DNA of 64,000 bases from Tricholoma matsutake (taxonomy: Eukaryota; Basidiomycota; Agaricomycetes; Agaricales; Tricholomataceae). The stretch is taken from the NCBI GenBank assembly GCA_026075535.2, contig AP026543.1:6200001-6264000 (forward strand), read 5' to 3'. A program made the position numbers and the translations under genes. Under the pieces are notes generated by a model that saw nothing but the letters and a program-made list of their open reading frames with translations, ran no database searches and was not told where the DNA came from. Shown here in pieces: positions 57,788 to 64,000 of the stretch. How positions within the stretch are numbered: position 1 is the first letter of the stretch; each line of letters begins with the position of its first letter.

Positions 57788-58310
57788 CAATTTAGGGTAC
57801 TATTGAATGTCCACCAAGGAGTCCAAACTAAGTAACTACATAATACAAAGTGGACAAGTCAATGGTGTGCATCCCACCATCAACACCTGCTCTCATTTGC
57901 CATTGTTTGCACTACGAAAGTAGTGGGCTCTGCCGCCGGCTCCCCGGCATGCTACATGGTTATTCCAGAATCAGACATGAGTGTTTTGGTTGTTACCCAA
58001 GTGTCATAGCTGTAATTGCCAATAAAGTGGTATGGACTGATAAACCAGAGCCGAGTCCAGAGCCTAAATATAACTGTAACTGAACTAAGTAGCTGCATTT
58101 CTGAAACCAAAGGTTGCAACAAGGAAACCAAAGTTGTGACAAGGAAACCAAAGTTGTGACCAAGTTGTTGGATTAGGTTTCAGGCAATAGACCATGTGAT
58201 CCATATAGCAGGACCTGGGAAAGTGCTCGATCTAGGACCTAATCACACGCTAATCCTGGACCTGGAATATTCCTCGAAAAATAAACTCATATCCGTCAGT
58301 TTCAACCTTT
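57788..58310. other. Spacer with an exact 20-bp direct repeat
   Basis: AAGGAAACCAAAGTTGTGAC occurs twice head to tail (58,121-58,140 and 58,141-58,160), with a weaker copy before it. No gene recognised. Confidence 0.4.
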
Positions 58311-58655
58311 GATAATCTGACTACAACCTCTGCAGCTCTTGTCAATGCTCCTGCTACTGTGGCTCCTGTCGAAGCTCCCGCTACTGAAGCTCCTGTTGAT
58401 GCTCCTGTTACCATCACAGTCCCTAGTGTGGGACTTGGGACAGGGAAGAAAGCTGGGACGATGCGGCCAAACCCTCATCCAACTACTGCCCGGTAAGTGA
58501 TCGTATTGTAGAAGTTCTAGGTATAGACTAATGTTGCCTATTGATAACCAGAAACCTATGTGCTTTGGATTGGAAAGAGCATAACCCTCATGGTTCCATG
58601 AGCAATTTCAAGTAATATTATGATAACCTCTCTGCAGAGCAGAAGAAGGTCTGTG
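58311..58655 (+). pseudogene. Gene fragment with an APAT-rich repeat
   Basis: A plus-strand segment reads ALVNAPATVAPVEAPATEAP with further VDAP/VTITVPSVG, then after an intron (about 58,494-58,550) NLCALDWKEHNPHGSMSNFK, a TAA stop, and YYDNLSAEQKK. The second part looks like a conserved domain, but I cannot name it. This stop is TAA, unlike the TGA stops elsewhere. Confidence 0.35.
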
Positions 58656-59196
58656 TGCCTTTGTATGTTCTTTAGTATCATGACTCACATAAATTACAGC
58701 ACTGGAAGGATTGTGAATTCTCCATGGTAAGCTGTCCATATCTATGTGATACAGTCCTAACTTCTTTTTTTGACCACAGAAAGCTGCATGCGCTGCTCCT
58801 GGGGTGTCCGACTGATCAATCGATTACACATTTGGGTAGATTGGAAACGCAGGAGGTCACAGCGCTGCAAACTGGCTCTGCAGGTTAGCGTCATAATTTC
58901 TATGTTTCTATGGGCTCTATATATGTTCTCGCAATATAATATGTCATGCATTTTGCCTTGAGAGATTGATCGGTATCGATTTGCCTCAATTAGTATTGAT
59001 TGATATTATTTGGAATAGAGCAAAATTGAAGCTTAATACAATGTCATTTTGACCCTATGTATATCTATCTAAAAACATCTGACTAGATCTGGCTGCATGT
59101 GCACGTGAAGCAAGGCAGGCCACCCCTTTAAAAACCCTCATCTCTGATGGCAGCGACAGCAGTCGCTTTCTCTTCTCCATCAAGTTCATTCAAGAT
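58656..59196. other. Spacer
   Basis: A/T-rich; no feature recognised. The pol region of the truncated gypsy element, expected here, is missing. Confidence 0.35.
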
Positions 59197-59199
59197 TGC

Positions 59200-60235
59200 T
59201 CAAATCTTTGAGTAGGCTTCTTTGCCTTTGTTCTTTGGGAAAGGCCGGTCCTCGGTCCTTGTTTCCCCTTTCTTGTGTTCAGTTGCTCTGTGTCCGGGCT
59301 GGTGGCACACAAAGCACAACCCTTTCTTCATGTGTTTGATCCTCTCCTGGTAGGAGAGGCGGTTGATCTCGAGTGGGGTTTCCTTTGCCTTAGAGGCCGG
59401 GAGCTTCTTTGTAAAAGTCTCCTGCAGCCTCCCTGCTATGGCCTTTGCTCTTCTCCACTGTCCATCATACTTGGAGGCGGTGTTGATCATTCCTTCCAAG
59501 GTCATAGGGATCGTTTCCATGTTGAAAACTCTTTTGAGGAGCTTGGGGTTCAACCCATCCATAAAGAGTTCAATGAGGGCGGTGTCATCATTGATTCCCA
59601 CCTTCTCTCGCAGGATTCGGAACTGCACAATGTAGTCCTCCAGGTCCTGTCCCTGCTTCGATGTCTTCATCTCGGTTCTGGCCCTGCCAGCTTCGTCGAT
59701 CGGTGTGAATGCTGTCTTGAGCGCCGATTCAAAGGCTGACCAAGTTCCTAGGTCCTCTCTTTCTGCCCATGTCTGTGCCCAGGGCGCAGCGGTTCCTCCG
59801 TTCATGAAGGACAATGCAAAGATGATTTTCTTTTCATCGGTGTCATAGATTCCATGGTTCACTCTCAAATAGAGTTTCACTTCTTGTAAGAACTTTGCAG
59901 TTCTAGTTCGGTCCCCTGTGAAGTCGGAGGGGGTTCATATCCTGATCTCCTTGGTCGATGCGGTCAGTTCAGTGGACATGTTGGTGTTGTCATTGGATAA
60001 GGAGAATGGGTTTCGTTCTGGAGTTTCTTCTGTATCGAGGGATCTAAAGTCCTCTTCGTCGAGGTATCGGGGTTCTTTGTCACTGGTTCTCTTTGAGAAC
60101 CACTTCTGTGCTGGTTCTGAGTATCGTACTAGTCGACCCTGGTATCTATACCATGGGGTTCTTCCTGATGATGATGCTCCAGTTGGAGGTCTGTCTGGGC
60201 TTTGTCTGAAAGACGTTGTGTCTGCACCTAGGTAG
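59200..60235 (-). pseudogene. gag: gag of a truncated gypsy element
   Basis: Minus-strand frame with VKLYLRVNHGIYDTDEKKII, ALSFMNGGTAAPWAQTWAER, EDYIVQFRILREKVGINDD, LFMDGLNPKLLKRVFNME and the CCHC knuckle CFVCHQPGHRATEH; ends SKI at 59,200. Upstream, MSTELTASTKEIRI is separated from TPSDFTGDRTRTAKFLQE by TGA at 59,937-59,935, where CGA would keep the frame. Further upstream codons (ETPERNPFSLSNDNTN) are open to about 60,235. No pol follows, so only the 5' part of the element remains. Confidence 0.75.
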
Positions 60236-60263
60236 GTGGACTTCGTAGATCAGCTTGACCTTT

Positions 60264-61042
60264 TGTTAAGACTATAGGTCTCAACTCAGCCTAGTCTTCA
60301 TATGTTGCAGTTGGAGGCTTTCCAACTGTATCAGTTCTTGCAGTAAGAGGCTTTCTTACTGTATCGGGTTCTGTTCGGGACTTGGTGCTTCCTAAGTCGA
60401 TACAGCTATCCATACTCAGAGGCTTTCTGAGTAGACCATCGGTTTGTGTATCACAGTTGGAGGTCTTCCAACTGTCAAGTTCAAGTTGTCACAGCTAGGG
60501 GCTTCCTAAGCTGTCGAGTGTTCTGGTTGAGTCTAAGACCGTTATTTGAATTAGGTCAAGCTAAGGAATACAGGCAGTATTACTGTAGCTTATATACGGT
60601 TCAGAGAATGTCTATCGTCCAATTGGAATAGGAGATCCTTGTCAAGTAAATATAGAAGGGACAATAGAACAGCAAGCCTCATGCCTAGCATGAGGAGTCC
60701 AATGTCACGGAGTGCTGTGGCGCAGCATGTCGAAGAACAATAGCAAATAACCCTCATGCCAAGCATAAGGCGTCCAATGTTATGGAGTGCTGCGGCGCAG
60801 CATGTCAGGAAACAATAACAGATAAGCCTCATGCCTAGCATGAGGCGTCCGATGTCACGGACCTCAAGTTAGGAGGCTGTCATATCACAGCATGTGTGGG
60901 AGTGGGTTCAGGTGCATGGAGTCACCATGCGTCAAAGTGTCTCCCATCGGAAGTGAGTCGAGTCGAATGAGAAAATTAAAGTACCCGGTCTTGCCGGCGT
61001 ACATCTGGTTGTCGTGGGTTACGATAACAGAAAATCGTAACA
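60264..61042 (-). repeat. Long hairpin-rich LTR of the truncated gypsy element, 779 bp
   Basis: On the plus strand starts TGTTAAGACTATAGGTC and ends AAAATCGTAACA, the same ends as the solo LTR at 48.7 kb. It is the 5' LTR for the minus-strand gag. It contains at least five stems of the form CAGTTGGA-GGCT-TTCCAACTG (60,310-60,520) and a tandem repeat (60,672-60,860). No second LTR is present. Confidence 0.65.
60672..60860. repeat. Tandem repeat with palindromic units, period about 77 bp
   Basis: Two and a half units, each starting with CCTCATGCCTAGCATGAGG-like palindromes (60,677, 60,752, 60,827) followed by GTCCAATGTCACGGAGTGCT and GCGCAGCATGTC. Lies inside the LTR. Confidence 0.75.
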
Positions 61043-61880
61043 GCCACGGCTTTGTATGCAAGAATAATAAAAGTTTCCTGAGAGGTTAGCCAGCAAGTTT
61101 GATGCTTCCAAGGGTCTAACTTACCTCAAATGCAGCTTGGTATACAGTGTACTCAATGGACGATGATGTTGTTACATGAAAACACGTCCAAAACATGTTC
61201 GTTTGGCTGGTCACATGACTACTGTGAACACGACGCGACAATCGAAACGACTCACATCGTAAATCGTAATGCTGTCATGTGTCCATCCAAACATTGAGAA
61301 CATACGACACTGGTTCAATATCGTGACTTGGCACATGGTAACCACAATTTAGTACTTCAAACTCACCGAGATACAACACTTGAAAAGCCGCGGCCTGACG
61401 GCCTGGCTTTGGCTTGTCAGATCTCCAGGCCAGGCCAAAGCCGTCAAGAGGCCGTCATTTTGGCTCGGCTTGGCCTGGCTCACGGCCTGAGGCCGGGCCA
61501 AGCACAGCACTAATCAAAGAATTAGGTAGCCCTTCCACCACATTCCAAAGCATCGCAACTCTTTCCAAGTATTGTGAGCCTCAGGTCAGAGTAATGTCAG
61601 CATTCCAGCTGCAGATAAATTGATCAAAGAATTGGCTGGCCAGTGCACTACATTCCAAGACACTGCAATTCCTGCATCCGTTGTTATGAATAGGTAACCC
61701 TTTATTTACATCTGTCAAACTTGGAGGGTTCGGCAATTCCCATCTGGTTATATCTGTATCTCCACGTTTTCCTGATGAAGTTGGCTCGAGCTCCCTTATT
61801 TCTGGTCTCGATACACTTTCTTTGTACCTCAGTTGTCTACCGCAAATTATAATCTCCAAAGCTGCTCTTTTTCATCCTGA
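61043..61880. other. Spacer with a GGCCTGGC-rich block
   Basis: 61,385-61,505 is GC-rich and built of variants of GGCCTGGC / GCCAGGCC and GGCCGTCA, giving overlapping stems. The rest shows no gene. A 30-40 bp similarity exists between about 61,530 and 61,640 (ATCAAAGAATTxGxxxGxCC). Confidence 0.35.
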
Positions 61881-62247
61881 GTTCAACGCTTGACTCTGCC
61901 TGCCTGCTCATGCCCGCCTCGTACAGGACATGATACCATACATGGGGGATCATTTCACTGTCGGGATGGACACAGATTTTCTCGACCCTCATGGAAGATG
62001 ATGAGTACCTTGAAGCTAAGGATTCCTACATCACAGGCAAGAAGCCTCACCATCGAGATTGCAATCCCCAGCTGCAGGAGATGCCAGTGGCGAAGGAGAT
62101 CATGCATACGTGGATCACAAACGACGCCGCAAAGAGAAGGCTAGAGTTGTCACTGAATGCAAACTTCCCTTACTCTGTTTTATTTATTGTCCATCGTGTA
62201 GTGATGAGCGTCCGACAAATCTAGACTGACTCGCGCTAACATCCTTG
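61881..62247 (+). other. Possible exon remnant downstream of ATE1
   Basis: A plus-strand frame reads ARLVQDMIPYMGDHFTVGMD then DFLDPHG, and an overlapping one reads MEDDEYLEAKDSYITGKKP and IMHTWITNDAAKRRLEL. These look protein-like but I recognise no family and cannot set borders. Confidence 0.25.

Positions 62248-64000
<1,753 letters not shown>

Noticed and set aside
60300..60520. CRISPR-like array
   Set aside because: Repeats are short hairpins with varying arms and no constant repeat/spacer pattern; the host is a fungus and the block lies in an LTR.

Overview
The window is nuclear DNA from a basidiomycete fungus, almost certainly an Agaricomycete (mushroom-forming). Genes are split by many short GT-AG introns of about 50-60 nt, intergenic gaps are short, and there are several gene families that I associate with Agaricomycetes (DUF6698-like, JmjC-like, 2OG-dioxygenase-like). 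All identifications come from reading translated exons by eye; no database search was possible.

Left arm, 1-19.4 kb: a compact block of housekeeping genes. In order: a TVP38/TMEM64-type membrane protein (-, partial), a LOA1-type acyltransferase (+), a two-RRM RNA-binding protein (-), cystathionine gamma-synthase (-), a Zn2Cys6 transcription factor (-), a secreted double-psi beta-barrel protein (+), the U3 snoRNP WD40 protein Utp12/Dip2 (-), an M18 aspartyl aminopeptidase (+) and the U3 snoRNP Brix protein Imp4 (-). Two SSU-processome genes thus lie about 2 kb apart. Exons could be joined in frame throughout, so these genes look intact.

Middle, 19.4-61 kb: a repeat-rich accessory block. It holds MITE-like inverted-repeat elements, a decayed DUF6698-like gene, and a JmjC-like gene broken by three Ty3/gypsy chromovirus insertions. 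An older copy (28,356-40,454, TSD TGAAT) carries a younger, intact copy of its own family nested inside its 5' LTR (28,707-34,753, TSD GTGCG). A second chromovirus family on the minus strand (40,551-46,757, TSD AGATC) sits 96 bp away. When each element and one TSD copy are disregarded, the host reading frame runs through both insertion points. Beyond lie a divergent truncated paralogue of the host gene carrying a solo LTR, several decayed lineage-restricted genes (2OG-oxygenase-like, PD-(D/E)XK-like, TET/JBP-like and unrecognised), and a truncated gypsy element with a hairpin-rich LTR.

A signature running through this block is CGA-to-TGA decay. Where a premature stop can be compared with a paralogue or read against its surroundings, it is nearly always TGA where CGA (Arg) is expected. 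Most differences between retroelement copies are CpG-to-TpG/CpA transitions, suggesting methylation-driven silencing of the whole accessory block.

Right edge, 62.2-64 kb: the housekeeping gene ATE1 (arginyl-tRNA-protein transferase, -), intact but running off the window.
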